Origin: Zygnema cylindricum
Taxonomy: Eukaryota > Streptophyta > Zygnematophyceae > Zygnematales > Zygnemataceae
NCBI GenBank assembly: GCA_037447655.1
Contig: JBBHKE010002268.1
Coordinates: 83,568-147,567 of the forward strand
DNA length: 64,000 nt
Direction of reading: 5' to 3'
Position numbers and translations under genes: made by a program. Of the stretch, positions 1 through 12,039 are shown piece by piece. The notes under the pieces were generated by a model, which was not told the origin of the DNA, made no database searches, and saw only the letters and a program-made list of their open reading frames with translations. Positions within the stretch are counted from its first letter, which is position 1; each line of letters begins with the position of its first letter.

Positions 1-375
1 CGGAATTTTTACTTACTAATGACGTCACAAGGTAGCATGACTTCGCAATGTCACAAAACCTTACACATCTGCAATGTCGCAAAAAACTAGACGTTTACAA
101 CCGTCGCCGTTGTTGTAAACGTCATCAATTTTAGGCAATTTCGTAATCGTCTACATTTCGTTTCGTAGTTTGTCGCACATTTTGTAGACGTCTACAACTT
201 TTACATATTTAAAGCATCGAAGTCCAAAGTAACAATTTCGTTCTTGGACATAGGAACACTTTGAAAAGTACACCAAAAAAGTTGCGCTAAAATCCAAAAT
301 AACATTCTAAAATTTCGGTTACATGGGCACACCGCCTTTATAAAGTGGAAAGTTGATACTTTCCTAACCCTAATA
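1..375. repeat. Dispersed repeat, related to 29,260-29,560
   Basis: This stretch is rich in CGTC, GACGTC and CTACAAC words. It aligns by eye, in the same order, with 29,260-29,560: GACGTCACAA, AATGTCACAAA, CTAGACGT followed by TACAAC, then a GTCCAAAGTA block and an ACATGGG block. The second copy is the right part of a MITE ending at 29,550, so the window probably begins inside a diverged relative of that element. No coding potential seen. Confidence 0.55.
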
Positions 376-509
376 AAAACAAGCGGTGTAGTGAATCAAA
401 TAGTCAAAATATTGCCCACCTCTGTGGTGAGTAACGGAAGATTTTATGATTGATATTGTGCATGCACCAACTTCTTTACCGATCCTAACCTATTTTCATT
501 TTGTTAAAC

Positions 510-785
510 TGTGCCGTCCACTGTTCAGGTACCATCTTTGTTTTAATCCCCTGTTTTTTCTCGCTTTAATCTTTGCCGTCCACTATTCATCTTACATTTT
601 TTTTTAACCGTTAATCTCTCCCGTCCACTCTTTAGATATCTTTGTTTTGATTGCGACCTGTTTTTCTCGCTTCAATCTTTGCTGTCAACACTTCATATTA
701 CATCTTTGTTTTGATCCGGATCTGTTTTACTCCGTCAATCTTTTTTGTCACTCTTTAGGTACCATCTTCATGTTACGGGTCACTC
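510..785. repeat. Degenerate ~60 bp tandem array
   Basis: Four or so diverged units follow one another, each with a CCGTCCACT-like block, a CATCTTTGTTTTGAT-like block and a TTTTTCTCGCTTTAATCTTT-like block. The short open frame over part of this array (647-841) is simply repeat translation. From 786 to about 1,230 I see no gene, only AT-rich sequence. Confidence 0.5.
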
Positions 786-1239
786 AGCGTCGGTTTCTTT
801 TTATCTTTTCGGTCTCTACCATACTTTTCATTAATGCGTAGATCTCTCTTTGATTTCCTGCGTACAAGTCTTTTAGGCGACGTTCTCTTTTTGTCCTATG
901 TCTGTTTATTTCACCTTGTCTTGATTCTCTTTTATATTGTTGTTTGTATCGTCGTCTTCTTTCTTTTAGCTTAACTCTACGTCATTACTTTAGGCCTTAC
1001 TTACATTACACATTCCTGCCCTAAAGTCAATCCTTTAGAATCTATACCACATTTATTAAAATCCAAACTAGGATCCTTTAATTACAACGTACCAAAGAGC
1101 GGTTAGACTCCACACTAAATAGCACTTTGTAAATTACATATATTTGATTGTCTCACTTAATGAAGCTATCCCAAATTCAATTCGATTTCTCCTTTGATGC
1201 ATTGATCTGTACTCTTGTGTATGATTTCATGGCATCCGC

Positions 1240-2651
1240 CAATCCACCACCATTATGGGCCATGCCATGACTCTTCTAATAATATTCAAAAGTTTGATGG
1301 CCAAAACTTCTATGATTAGTCTTTTCCATCATGCATTTCTTCAAACACAAGAAGATTTGGGATCACTTTATAGGCATTTCACAACCTCCCATCTTTTGCA
1401 TATACTAATCCTGCAATAGAAACACCTAAAAAGAATCGAAAATAACTGCATGGGAACAAAAGGATTAAGACGTGCACGCTCGCTTGGTGATGTCACTTAC
1501 TATTTAACGCACTCGTCTTATTCGCGTTGCCTCCTTTGTCGCCGAGGCTAGGAATCCCCTTCAAGCAGCTTACATTCAAACTAGATGGGCCGCCAATCGA
1601 AATAAAAAACGAGCATTCTTTAATTCCATGAAAAAGCCTACAGAGTCCATGCATGATTAGATCAGCACGGTCTAATTGTCTGCCGAAAAGTGCAACATGT
1701 TAGGAGTGCAGCTTTTAAACGAGGATCCCTCTTCTACCCTTTTAGGAGCCCTCCTTGAAACTTTTTCCCCTTTCATTTCCTTGGTTGACAATTTAAACAA
1801 ATCCATTTCTTTCCACTCTCTTTGTACAAAACTCTTGCATAAAAAAACCAAAATTTTCTCTTTTTTTGGTACAAATTGTTCCCATGCAAATGCTTTTTAT
1901 GTTATTTCCCATGACAAATCTAACTTAAGGGGGGTGCAACGTTTTTTTTTTGCTCGTATGGCAAAACAAAAGGACATGCCATTGGAAAATGTCAAAAGTT
2001 GGCTAGGCGTAAGGCTGCCAAGGTTTCGAATCCCCCTCAACTCGGCGGAGATGCCAAAATTGCCCATGCCACTCCACCAGATCTTCCCACCTCCCTATCT
2101 CTCACACCCTTCCTTTCCTCCACATTTTCCTCATCATTACCATTATTCTTCTTCTCCATACCTCTCACAATATTCTATCGACGTAGCGCACTATGCCTCC
2201 TCAAACTCCACTAATCTTCCTTGGTCGATCACTCCCTCCTCTTCACAATTTCCCTTTGAATCTCCCACTCCATTAGTTACCCCAATAGGACTGCCTCTAT
2301 CCCCATAGTTCGGATATGGCAATGTCGCTCATCATATCGCAAATCCTATCATTCCCGATACTCGATTTCCACAAGGCTACCTTTATTTATCTCAAACCCC
2401 TCACGACTGGCTAATCGACACTGGTGCCACTCACTACTTTTTACTAAGATCCAATTGGTTTAGTCACCTTCATCCTTTATCATCTCCTATTCAAATTGGC
2501 TTAGGAAAAGACTGCATTATATTGGCCATTCACTCTAGCGACGTAAACGTCCCTAATGTGTCTAATCACATACGCAACGTACTTTTTGTATTTCGTCTAG
2601 CTAGAAATCTATTTTCTATAGAACTCGCCACTTTTGATGGCTTAAAAGCTA
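1240..2651 (+). pseudogene. Copia retrotransposon fossil: gag and protease only
   Basis: A broken reading frame shows Copia gag features: KFDGQNFYD and KHKKIWDH-like segments near 1,290-1,360, then LGVQLLNEDPSSTLLGALLE and SISFHSLCTKLLH (1,700-1,850), matching the UBN2-type gag core. After a decayed zinc-knuckle and linker region comes HDWLIDTGATHYF at about 2,402-2,440, the aspartic protease active site (DTGA), and a tail ending in RNVLFVFRLARNLFSIE. Several stops and frameshifts interrupt it. The coding sequence ends abruptly at 2,651 exactly where LTR sequence of a different Copia family begins, so the element was truncated or interrupted there. The gag is clearly different from that at 3,422-4,370. 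Confidence 0.75.
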
Positions 2652-3433
2652 TGGTACCACACGAAATGCAGTACCGCACGAAATAAATGAAACAAACATT
2701 TAATATCAACGGATGAAATTAAATGTCGCGATCAACGATTCGCAAAAACAAGAATGAATTTCACGTGATCAATACAGAATGTTGACCGTCGAAATTCAAC
2801 GGTCAACACGGAACATTGACCGGTGAAATTCAACGGTCAACATTTATATGGCGCGCCGTCAGATCCAACGACTAAAATTGATTGTCGTAAAAAGAACGGA
2901 CGGCACGCATGAGTGCCGGTATGCCGGAACAATTATGTGGGAGCAGCTTGGTGAAATGGGAGAAAATGACACGTGGCATCAGCCTATTGGATGAGCTGAA
3001 GAGAAAGGGAAAAAATGACGTTGACTTATTAGCCACGTGGCAGACCAGGAGTGGTGCCGAATATATCCGTACATAAAGTACGACGGCTTCTGTACTTTAT
3101 ATATACGATAATTAGGGTACTCTATTTTGATTGGTTTAGAATAGCTATTAGGAGTTTTTCAGGACTTAGAAAAATATTGAGAAGTCCTCTCTCTCCCAGA
3201 GGCCATCTGTACAAATATGATGTCTTTCAACAGCCATAACTTAATGCTCAGGTGAGAAAATTCAGTGATTCTTTTTGCAGCGGACTCATGGGAGTCCAGG
3301 CTACACAGGGGTGTAGTCAGTCAGAGTTTTTGCGTCCTAGGGTGGGACTTATTCATTACCAAAGTCAAAAGTGCATATACTATCCTAGAGGCTTCACGTA
3401 AGCTGGACATTTTGTGGACCAATGGAGGTCACA
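2652..3433 (+). repeat. Left LTR of the Copia element
   Basis: It is almost identical to 8,141-8,922. It holds a CACGTG palindrome (GCCACGTGGC, 3,032-3,041), a TATA-like stretch near 3,096-3,106 in a GTACTTTATATATACG context, and the GGAGTCC/GGCTACACAGGGGTGTAG hairpin-like block near 3,290-3,320. The gag start codon (3,422) lies within its last bases. Unrelated gag-protease sequence abuts its left edge. Confidence 0.8.
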
Positions 3434-4370
3434 AATTTTCAGGTTATGGGCCCACCCTCTAGGGTGCCCATTTTTAATGGAACAGGGTTCATTTATTGGG
3501 AAACCATGATAAGGGGTGCATTGGTTGAAAAACGACTATGGGGCATTGTGAGTGGCCGTGTGCGTCGGCCATCCGCTAAATTGGGAGTTCCACCAGGGTT
3601 TGGAGGATCTCGGTTCACTGGAGGATCTGTAGGGGCAGAGGTGATGGAGGATGTTGCAGAAAGCACCATGTTGGACAAAGGGAAGGAGAAAACAACACCG
3701 ATGGCTAGTGGATCGGCTCCAGTAGCACCTGTTCACAAATCAAAGGCGAATGATACTGAAATCTGGGATTTTAACAATACCGTGGCGACTCATTTTATTC
3801 TTGGGCGTCTCACTCAAGGAGTGGCTACTCCTCATCTTCATGTGGAGAGGGCAAACGAGTTGTGGGAAGCTCTTGTCGACATTTACAAGAGCAGTACGAT
3901 TCAGCAGCAGAAGTTGGCAGATTAGAAGGTACAGACATATGTGTACAAAGGGGGAAAGATGTTAGATTTTTGTAATGATTTGGCTGGGTTATTCATGGAG
4001 CTAGAAAGTGCAGGGAAAAGGGAGACCGAGAAAGAGAAGGTGAACACTTTGTTAATGAAACTCCCAGATGATTATGAGAACATTGTTAACAGGGTCCAGG
4101 ATTTGTCAGGTCAACTTTGGATCTGGAATTCTATTGTGGGGATGATTTTGGTTCGGGAGAGCACAATTGAGATTCGTAGGGGAGGAAAGAGTGTTCAAGC
4201 ATTGGCTACCGGTACTGACTGGGGGGGTAAGGATTCCAAGAAACCTTATAGGAACTTTGGTGGAGGAGGAAGAGGAAACCATGACGGATCTGCACCAAGG
4301 GCTCCGAAGGGGCTTTCCCATTTTTGTAAGAAGCCGAACACTACATGGCGGAATGCACTAAGTTGACGGA
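3422..4370 (+). pseudogene. Copia gag
   Basis: The frame starts MEVTNFQVMGPPSRVPIFNG and continues TGFIYWETMIRGAL, the usual Copia gag start. After a stop near 3,924 the gag core resumes (LTQGVATPHLHVERANELWE, then MLDFCNDLAGLFMELESAG with MKLPDDYENIVN). A zinc knuckle is recognisable near 4,310-4,360 as FCKKP followed by a shifted HYMAECTKL, so a frameshift falls inside the CCHC motif. At least one stop and one frameshift make it non-functional. Confidence 0.75.
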
Positions 4371-7300
4371 GTTGAGATTGAAGGAGGAATCGATTGGAAA
4401 ACCAACCGGAAGGAAAAAGAAGGCGTTCGTTGCGACACAAATCGTGGGAGAGGATGCCGATGATGACGATGGAGAACTTCTCCACAACGAGGAGTTGGAG
4501 GTGAAAGGTGAGCCGGATATTCCAAGAAGGCAAAAGTGTGCTTTCAGTGGAGTGAAAGAAGCTCCTGAAGAATGATGGATCATTGATTCAGGAGCCTTTA
4601 TGCATATGTGTAGAGAAAAACCATTGTTTACCAAAATGAGAATGATCCCTACTGTAGAGATAGAGTATGGGGATGGGAGAATAGTGACCACTAATTCAGT
4701 GGGATCAGTAGATCTGAAAGTCCTAGTTGTTGGAAAGACATCCATAGTCACTTTCTCTGATGTTCTTTTATTCCGGAGTTGAACAAAAATCTTATCCCTA
4801 CGTCACTCTTAGATGATAAGGGCTTTATGACTAGTACTAAGAAAGGAGTCTTTGTTGCTAGCTATGAGAATGAATTGTACTTCACAGCTGAAAAGGGTAG
4901 CCAAGGAATGTTTAGGCTGAATTTGAGTAATGGAAAGACGGGAGTTTATTATGCTGGTGTAAGTGATTTGATGATGTGGCATAAAAGATTGGGACATGTG
5001 TATCTAGATAGATTAAAGGAAATGAAGAAAATGGGTGTAGTTGAGGGAATACATTTTGGGGATAATGAGACTTTGGATGATTGTAGTGGGTGTGGTTAAG
5101 GAAAAGCCCACAGATTGCCTTTTCCAAAAGTCGAAACATATAAGGGTGAAAAGGTTTTAGATTTGGTTCATACTCACATATAGGGACCGGCCAAAGTGCC
5201 ATCAGTTGGAGGGAAAAGATTTATGCTTACTATCACGGATGATTGGTCTATATACTCTAGAGTATATTTCTTGAAAAACAAATATGAGGCTTCGGCCTAT
5301 TTTAAGGAATATAAAGCATGGAGTGAAAAGCTCTATGAGACACCTATAAAGAGAGTGAGGAGTGATAATGGGGGGGAATTCACTTCTAATGAGTTTGAGG
5401 ATTACTTGAAAGAGGAAGGGGTTCAACACCAAAAGATTGTCCCAAAGAATCCAGAACAAAACGGTGTAGCCGAGAGACTAAATCGGACTTTAAGTGATAG
5501 TGCCCGTAGTATGTTGACAGATAAAAAGATAAGGAAAAGCTTTTGGGCAGAGGCTATGAATTGTGCTAACTATCTCAAAAATAGAAACCTTACCTTGGCT
5601 ATAAAAGGCCAAACACCTTATGAAAGATGGACCGGAAGAAAACCAAATATTTCACACTTAAAGGTGTTTGGAAGTCAAGTGTTTAGTCTAAACACAGAAA
5701 AATCTGATTCGAAGTTAGATGCTAGAGGAAAGCCGGGATACTTACTTGGGTATGATGAAAATGTAAAGGGATATAGAGTTTATGATCGCGGAAGAGAAGA
5801 CATAGTTCTAGTAAAACACTTGGTAGTTATGGATGAGGGAAAGTCCATAGATCCCTTCAAGTACACCAAATCAGTGAGAATTAGAATTGAATCCGAAAAT
5901 GAGTTAGATTCAGATTCTTCTAATCGAACTCCGGTTCAGCCTGACCTTGCAGAGAAGGAGGAAAAACTAACCAAGAGTGACTCTCTCTCGGAGTCACAAC
6001 ATCCGGTTCAAACCGAGGAAGAAAACGAGGAAAGACTAGAAATGGACGATGAACGTCCGGATATGGACTCCACGGATAGGGGAGAAGGTGAAGTTGTTCA
6101 GAGAAACCCAAGATTACCCTCTATCCCAATGTCGGAGTTTGAAAGAGGAAGGAGAAGCAGTAAGAGACTCCGAGAGAGACAAGCTAACAACAAGGTAACT
6201 AAGCTGTCACATTTGAGCGAACCCCAAACTTACTCGGAAACAGTTAATAGTCCGGAAGGTGATAGATGGGTGACAGCTATTAATGATGAGATGGCTTCTA
6301 TTATGGAAGTAAACACATGGGAGTTGGTTGATTGTCCTCCAGATAGAAAGCCGATAGGATGCAAGTGGGTATTTAAGTTAAAGCTCAATCCAGATAACAC
6401 TATCGAGCGATACAAAGCCAGATTAGTGGCAAAGGGGTTCACACAGAAAGAGGGGATAGATTATGAGGAGAATTTTGCTCCGGTTATTAGATTCCCCTCC
6501 GTTCGCATTCTACTTAGTCTCGCGGCAGCAAAAGACATCGAAGTGCACTAGATGGACATCAAAACCGCCTTCTTACACGGAGAATTCGAAGAAGAGATCT
6601 TCATGCGACAACCGGAAGGATTTGTGGAGAAAAGAGAGGAAAGCAAGGTGTGCAGATTGATAAAGTCCCTTAATGGACTAAAGCAAGCTCCACGCCAATG
6701 GAACAAAAAGGTGGACAAGTTTTTGACGAGTTTGGGATATATTCGAATCAGTTCGGATCATTCTATCTATTTATTTGAGGACGAGGAAGGTATTATTTTC
6801 ATTGCCATATATGTTGGTGATTTCCTTGTTTTGAGTTAATCAATGGAGAAAATTAATAGATTGAAAAAGGATCTAAAGGGTAGATTTGAAATGAAAGATT
6901 TGGGAGAGGCAAAGTACATTTTGGGAATTCAAATGGAGAGAGATAGTGAAAAGAAAACAATTAGGCTAACTCAAAAGGAAGCAATTGGGAATATGCTTGA
7001 AAAATTTCAAATGGAAAAAGCAAACAGTTGTACGACTCCAATGGACTTAAAGAAGGGAAATGAGGGGAGCTTAGAAGAAGGAGTCTTGATCTTGGATAAT
7101 GAGCTAGGACCTGAGGAAAGCAAGTTCATGCAAACTATTCCGTACGAACAGGTTGTCGGTAGTTTGATATACTTTATGAACTATACTCGTCCTGATATAG
7201 CGGCAACTGTGGGAGTATTAAGTAAGAGTCTAAATGATCCTAGGGAGAAAGATTGAGAAGCGGCCAAAAGGGTCATGCGGTACTTGATAGGAACAAGAGA

Positions 7301-7806
7301 TCTATGGTTGCATTTGGGAGGGGATAATACTGACATCACCACTTGGAGTGATTGCTAGTTATGGGGATGCTCCGATGAGGAGGTGTACCTCTAGGTATGT
7401 GTTGTATGTTGAGAATGGGGCTTGCTGTTGGAGCAGTAAGCAACAAAAGGTGATTGCTCATTCCACCATGGAGGCTGAGTATATGGCCTCGTGTTCGGCT
7501 GTAAAAGAATTGATGTAGGTAAAATCTTTGCTTCAAGAATTAGGATATATGAAGAGCGGAGTGCAAAAAGTATTTTGTGACAATCAAGCTGCGATTGCAA
7601 TTGCAACAAACCCTAAGCATCACTTTAAAGCAAAACATATGAATATTCGTTTGAGCTTTGTTAGAGAGAAGGTTGAGGATAAAATAATTAGTTTGGAATA
7701 TAGAACGGATGGAGAGATGGTTGCAGATATGATGACTAAGCCGGTTCCTTCCCGCAAATTAAAATTTTGTAGGGAGAAGTGTGGACGGAAAGAAAAGATA
7801 GACTAG
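4371..7806 (+). pseudogene. Copia pol: protease, integrase, reverse transcriptase, RNase H (dead)
   Basis: Domains in order: protease WIIDSGAFMHM (~4,575), with a TGA immediately before it; integrase zinc finger WHKRLGH...CSGC (~4,975-5,095); integrase catalytic triad in TITDDW (~5,233), VRSDNGGEF (~5,355) and NPEQNGVAE (~5,450); reverse transcriptase from WELVDCPPDRKPIGCKWVFK (~6,320) through TAFLHG (~6,565); RNase H around STMEAEYMASCSA (~7,465) and DNQAAIAIA (~7,580). In-frame stops lie near 5,097, 5,181, 6,549 (TAG before MDIKTAF), 6,837, 7,254 and 7,516. The reverse transcriptase motif, normally YVDD, reads YVGD (~6,810), so a metal-binding aspartate is lost as well. Confidence 0.9.
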
Positions 7807-7959
7807 AAAAAAGGGGAGTGTTGAAAAGTGATATTTTGTATTCTACCTTTTTGAGTCCGGCAGTTCTCATACTTGTCGTAGTCACTGAGAATTAACACGC
7901 CATGGCTGTTTAAGACAGATGAGAGGATAGACATAAGACAAAACTCCTGCAAAACATAA

Positions 7960-8040
7960 TTGCCAGTAACAGGCTTTGATCCTGTGACCTCCGGATGAGG
8001 GCCGTACGGAAAAGGCGCCCGCCTTAAATGTTAGGTCTTG
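7960..8040 (-). other. Degenerate tRNA-like segment inside or beside the Copia right LTR
   Basis: On the minus strand a TTTAAGGCGGGCGCC segment, like the D-arm region of class II tRNAs, is followed by GGTCACAGGATCAAAGCC and CTGT. The ACAGG/CCTGT stem around ATCAAAG looks like a T-arm and B box. No acceptor stem closes it, so it is not a working tRNA. It may be a pol III-derived relic or coincidence. Confidence 0.25.
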
Positions 8041-8140
8041 ACGTTTCGTTACATACTCTTGCACTTGATAGATATTTAAAGTATTATATTTGGCATATTT
8101 CATTTAACATCTTACGAAACGAAACGCAACATGGAACGTA

Positions 8141-8922
8141 TGGTACCGCACGAAATGTAGTACCGCACGAAATAAATGAAAAAAACATTTAATATCAACG
8201 GACGAAATTAAATGTCGCGATCAACGATTCGCAAAAACAAGAATGAATTTCACGCGATCAACACGGAATGTTGACCGTCAAAATTCAACGGTCAACACGG
8301 AACATTGACCGGTGAAATTCAACGGTCAACATTTATTCGGCGCGCCGTCAAATCCAACGGCTAAAATTGATTGTCGTTAAAAGAAAGGACGGCACGCATG
8401 AGTGCCGGTATGCCGGAACAATTATCTGGGAGCAGCTTGGCGAAATGGGAGAAAATGACACGTGGCATCAGTCTATTGGATGACCGGAAGAGAAAGGGAC
8501 AGAATGACATTGACTTATTAGCCACGTGGCTGACCGGGAGTGGTGCCGAATATATCCGTACATAAAGTACGGCGGCTTCTGTACTTTATATGTACGATAA
8601 TTAGGGTACTCTATTTTGATTGGCTTAGAATAGCTATTAGGAGTTTTTCAGGACTTAGAAAAATATTGAAAAGTCCTCTCTCTCTTAGAGGCCATCTGTA
8701 CAAATATGCTGCCTTTGAACAACCATAACTTAATTCTCAGGTGAGCAAATTCAGTGATTCTTTTTGCAACGGACTGAGGGGAGTCCGGGCTACACAGGGG
8801 TGTAGTAAGACAAAGTTTTTGCGTCCCAGGGTGGGACTTATTCATTGTAAAAGTCAACAGTGCATGTACTATCCTAGAGGCTTCACGTAAGTTGGACATT
8901 CTGTGTACCAATGGAGGTCACA
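8141..8922 (+). repeat. Right LTR of the Copia element
   Basis: Direct repeat of 2,652-3,433, same length, differing by scattered substitutions. It contains GCCACGTGGC at 8,521-8,530 and a TATA-like GTACTTTATATGTACG near 8,582-8,597. The 320 bp between the purine tract and its start (7,820-8,140) have no counterpart left of the left LTR. Confidence 0.8.
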
Positions 8923-9004
8923 CATTTACAAGAGAGGGTGGTCGATCCATGGCTGCCTTAGTTCAACTGGCAGCTATTTTTAGTAGATTACTAAAGCTAT
9001 ATCT

Positions 9005-9090
9005 GATGGACCCGGGATTTGATCCCGGTACCTGTGGTTTGTCAAGTTGGTCGATAGCGGTCAGCTTTATCCTATTAGACTAGGACCAAT
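9005..9090 (-). other. tRNA-like pol III sequence (pseudogene or SINE relic)
   Basis: On the minus strand GGTCCTAGTCTAATAGGAT fits an A box with D-arm, and about 50 nt later CCGGGATCAAATCCCGG forms a perfect five-base T-stem with a B-box-like loop (GGATCAAATCC), followed by GTCCATCA. The acceptor ends do not pair and I could not assign an anticodon. A decayed tRNA gene or the head of a tRNA-derived SINE is likeliest. Confidence 0.4.
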
Positions 9091-9099
9091 GCTAAGTGC

Positions 9100-9118
9100 T
9101 ATAGTATATATATATATT

Positions 9119-9206
<88 letters not shown>
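9100..9206. repeat. TA dinucleotide microsatellite
   Basis: An almost pure (TA)n run of about 100 bp, slightly interrupted at its left end by TTTATATATAAA. It separates the Copia element and tRNA-like segment from the solo LTR. Confidence 0.95.
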
Positions 9207-9209
<3 letters not shown>

Positions 9210-9229
9210 AGGAATAAATCCATTTAACT

Positions 9230-9903
9230 AAAAATGTATACGGCGTGCATAGATATAGTTTTATGAAAGTATGGAGTAGGACACTATTTCAAAACTGATA
9301 CCATACATTTTTCGACAGCGAATTAAATGTCGCACAAGTATTTATAACGGCTAAGATTGCGTCTCGCTGCAAATCCAATGGCGCACATCATCGTCGAAAT
9401 CATGGAGTGGTCACTTTGGCGTTTTGTGACGTGGCATGACATGGAGCTACGTGGAGAGATGACATTCGGTTATGGGAAATCCGAGGAATGTACGGACGAG
9501 TGAAAAGCAGACACGCGTCCGCTTAATAGCCTTGTCGTACATAGGCTGTACAAAAGGTACACCAGCAGTTATACTTTTTGGTACGATTCACTAATCTGAT
9601 TGGTATGTACTTCAGTAGATAGAAGTTATTAGAGGGAAACAGGACTTAGAAACTTTTGGTAGGTAGTCACCTCTCTCTTTGAGAGTTTGTATGAATTGGC
9701 ATTTTTTCTGCCTCATAACTTATCGGCTGGTTGGCCGTTTTCAATGATTCTTTTTGCTACTGACTCAGGGGAGTCGAGGCTCCATAGGGGTGCTGTCACA
9801 CTGTCATTTTGCCTTCCTGGACAGCAGTGGTTGTGGCTTGAAGTGGGTTAGTTAAATACTATCTAGAGGCTTCCTATATTCTTTGGTCCAATACAGGACA
9901 CAG
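9230..9903 (+). repeat. Diverged solo LTR related to the Copia LTRs
   Basis: The same landmarks occur in the same order as in the LTRs at 2,652 and 8,141: GCGAATTAAATGTCG, a GACGTGGCATGACA block, CGTACATA...GTACAAAAGGTAC, CTATTAGAGG, CAGGACTTAGAAA, CCTCTCTCTTTGAGAG, CATAACTTA, AATGATTCTTTTTGC, GACTCAGGGGAGTC, and a CTATCTAGAGGCTTCC...GGACACA end. No internal region flanks it. It is therefore an older relative reduced to one LTR. Confidence 0.65.
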
Positions 9904-10309
9904 AATTGCACGTGCGAGACGCCATAAATTCCGCTTCTCGCCCCTGAGATAAAAATACGCGTGCAAGACGCCATAAATTTCGCTGCCCGCCGCTCAGATA
10001 AAAGTACGCGGGCGCAAATGAACAAAAATACAAAACTGAAAGTGCAACAAACAAGTAACGAGCGGCAAAATCTACGGCGTCTCCAACAGCGGCTTCCTTC
10101 TGAAGACCGAGTGGAGGATAAAAAATACGCACGCGCAAATGAAGCAACTTTTGTTTTAGTGTCCATACAATTTTTCGTACAATGTGAGACGTACGAAACT
10201 TACAAAAGCTACGAAACAAACGAATACTACGTAGTTTCTGTAAAAAAGTCCAAATCTGTACGTATAGGACATCTATGTTTTGTGTTGTCCAGTTGACGTA
10301 CTTGTGCAG
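9904..10309 (+). other. Non-coding segment preceding chitinase pseudogene A
   Basis: From about 10,170 this matches 17,900-18,080, the end of intron 1 in paralogue B (GAATACTAC followed by AAAAAAGT, then GTACG and GGACATC). No counterpart of exon 1 of paralogue B is visible here; the solo LTR lies where it would be expected. The short open frames are not supported as genes. Confidence 0.45.
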
Positions 10310-10863
10310 TCAGTACGAATGGTGCAGATCCACCAAGGTGTATTGTGCTGCCGGGTGTTTGAGCAATTGTTGGGCGGCGTGGACGCCTCCTCCTGCTAAG
10401 ACGCCGTTCAGTTTGCTGAAGCGCGTCGGGTACTACACAAACTGGGCCGTGTACACGTTGGCGCCGTACGCGTACTTCCCGAAAACATAAGCGTGCTAAT
10501 CTTCACGCACCTAATCTACTCGTTTGCGGACGTTGACGCGAACACATTCCAAGTCAGCCGACGCGGCACTGTCTGTACACCACCCATAGTTATTGCTGTT
10601 GATCATCCCCATTTCTTTTCTATTTTAGCGAGTGTTAACCCAAACACAACACTTACGTGGTGAGTTGCCAATAATGAGCCACGTGGCAAGGTACAAGTAA
10701 GGCTAGTTATTTATAATAAAGTGTTATCGCCGATATCCAACATTCATAGCGATTCACTAACACTAATAGTATCGCCATTAGCGTTAACACTTCAGTACAG
10801 TAACAGTAGTAATACAAGGGTGTACTCTCATTCACACTATAGACAAAGCACTCTTACAATCTA

Positions 10864-10885
10864 CACCTTGAATCGTTATTAGACT
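10864..10885 (+). repeat. Lone left end of the CACCGC...TTATTAG MITE family
   Basis: CACCTTGAATCGTTATTAG follows a TA dinucleotide, as in the complete members at 61,919 and 62,613. No right end was found nearby, so it is a truncated copy inside intron 2 of the chitinase pseudogene. Confidence 0.4.
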
Positions 10886-12039
10886 ATATAAATTATTAGA
10901 AAAAAGAAAACATTAGCGTCAGGGTATTTTCGCATGTGCTAAAGTTACAATTATTTTCTATCACTTTCCTCCATAGCTTAGAAAAAAAAGAGAAAATACG
11001 CAACTGACCAAAAAATAAAAATTGCCACCGTACAAGTAACGATACCTTAAAACTTTATACGTACAGCAGTTTGTAGTCTAGCGCGATACAATTTGTCATT
11101 TAGCGCATTTCAACCCACTTTCGCGTCCTTCCAACACATGTTCAAACTTTACATCAAATCTCCTCGCGATAATGGGCTTATGGGCTTTCTAATGGGCTTT
11201 CTCCTATTGCCTCCCTTCTTTAATAACCATTCACTTTCACTCCCCTTTTAAAACGAGGTCAATATTTTTTCCCAAAAAAATATTGATTTTCTCTTGTTTT
11301 TCTCTTTTCTATCAAATTTTCAGGTGATTCCAATAGATACATATGTAGATCTTGGCCCCGACCCCAAAAATCATCCTAAAGGCTTTGTTATCGGTTTAAC
11401 AAATTTATTGATTCTAAAGGATTCAAGACCCTCATCTCAATTGGAGGAGGAGGCAAGCCCTTGGTCACTAAATCCTTTTCAAATCTGTCAAAAACGAGTG
11501 CTAATCGTCTAAAATTCATAAAAAGTGCCATTTTCTTTCGCCCGAAAATACGGTTTTGATGGATTGGACATCGATTGGGAACTTCCATCCAATTCCGTCG
11601 ACAAAACGAATTTTGGAAAACTGCTGACCGATTTCCGCGCCCAAATCGCTATCTAGAAAGCCAAATCCAAAAAACCCGCTCTTCTCTTAACTGTTGCCGT
11701 TGCGGCTTGGGGTACAGATGTCCGAATTTCCTACAATGTACCGATTCTCGCGAAAACTTTGGATTGGGTCGGAGTTATGACGTACGATTTTCATTGATCT
11801 TGGGAAAAAGAAACTGTACTCCATACAGCTTTGGTGGATTTGAAAAATCCTACGGTTTTTATAGCAGGAGCGGTTAACATTTGGGAAAAACTAGGTTTAA
11901 GTTGTAAAAAAATTGTACTTGGTTAGGCAGCATATGGACATAGTTCGACTTTAACGGACCCAAGTAAACATGGAATCGGGGCATCGCCTGAAGTAATTAG
12001 AAAACTAGGTCCCATAACTAAGTTGAGTGATGAAGGCTC

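Larger units (their letters stand above)
2652..8922 (+). mobile_element. Ty1/Copia LTR retrotransposon, nearly full length, inactive
   Basis: Two direct repeats of 782 bp (2,652-3,433 and 8,141-8,922), each starting TGGTACC and ending GGTCACA, bracket gag, protease, integrase, reverse transcriptase and RNase H in Copia order (integrase before reverse transcriptase). A purine tract, AAAAAAGGGGAG, lies at about 7,808-7,819 after the last codon. That tract is ~320 bp before the shared LTR start, so the right LTR may really begin at TGTTGAAAAG (7,820) and the left LTR may lack its first ~320 bp. I see no matching target-site duplication, nor a convincing initiator-tRNA primer site after the left LTR. 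Confidence 0.85.
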
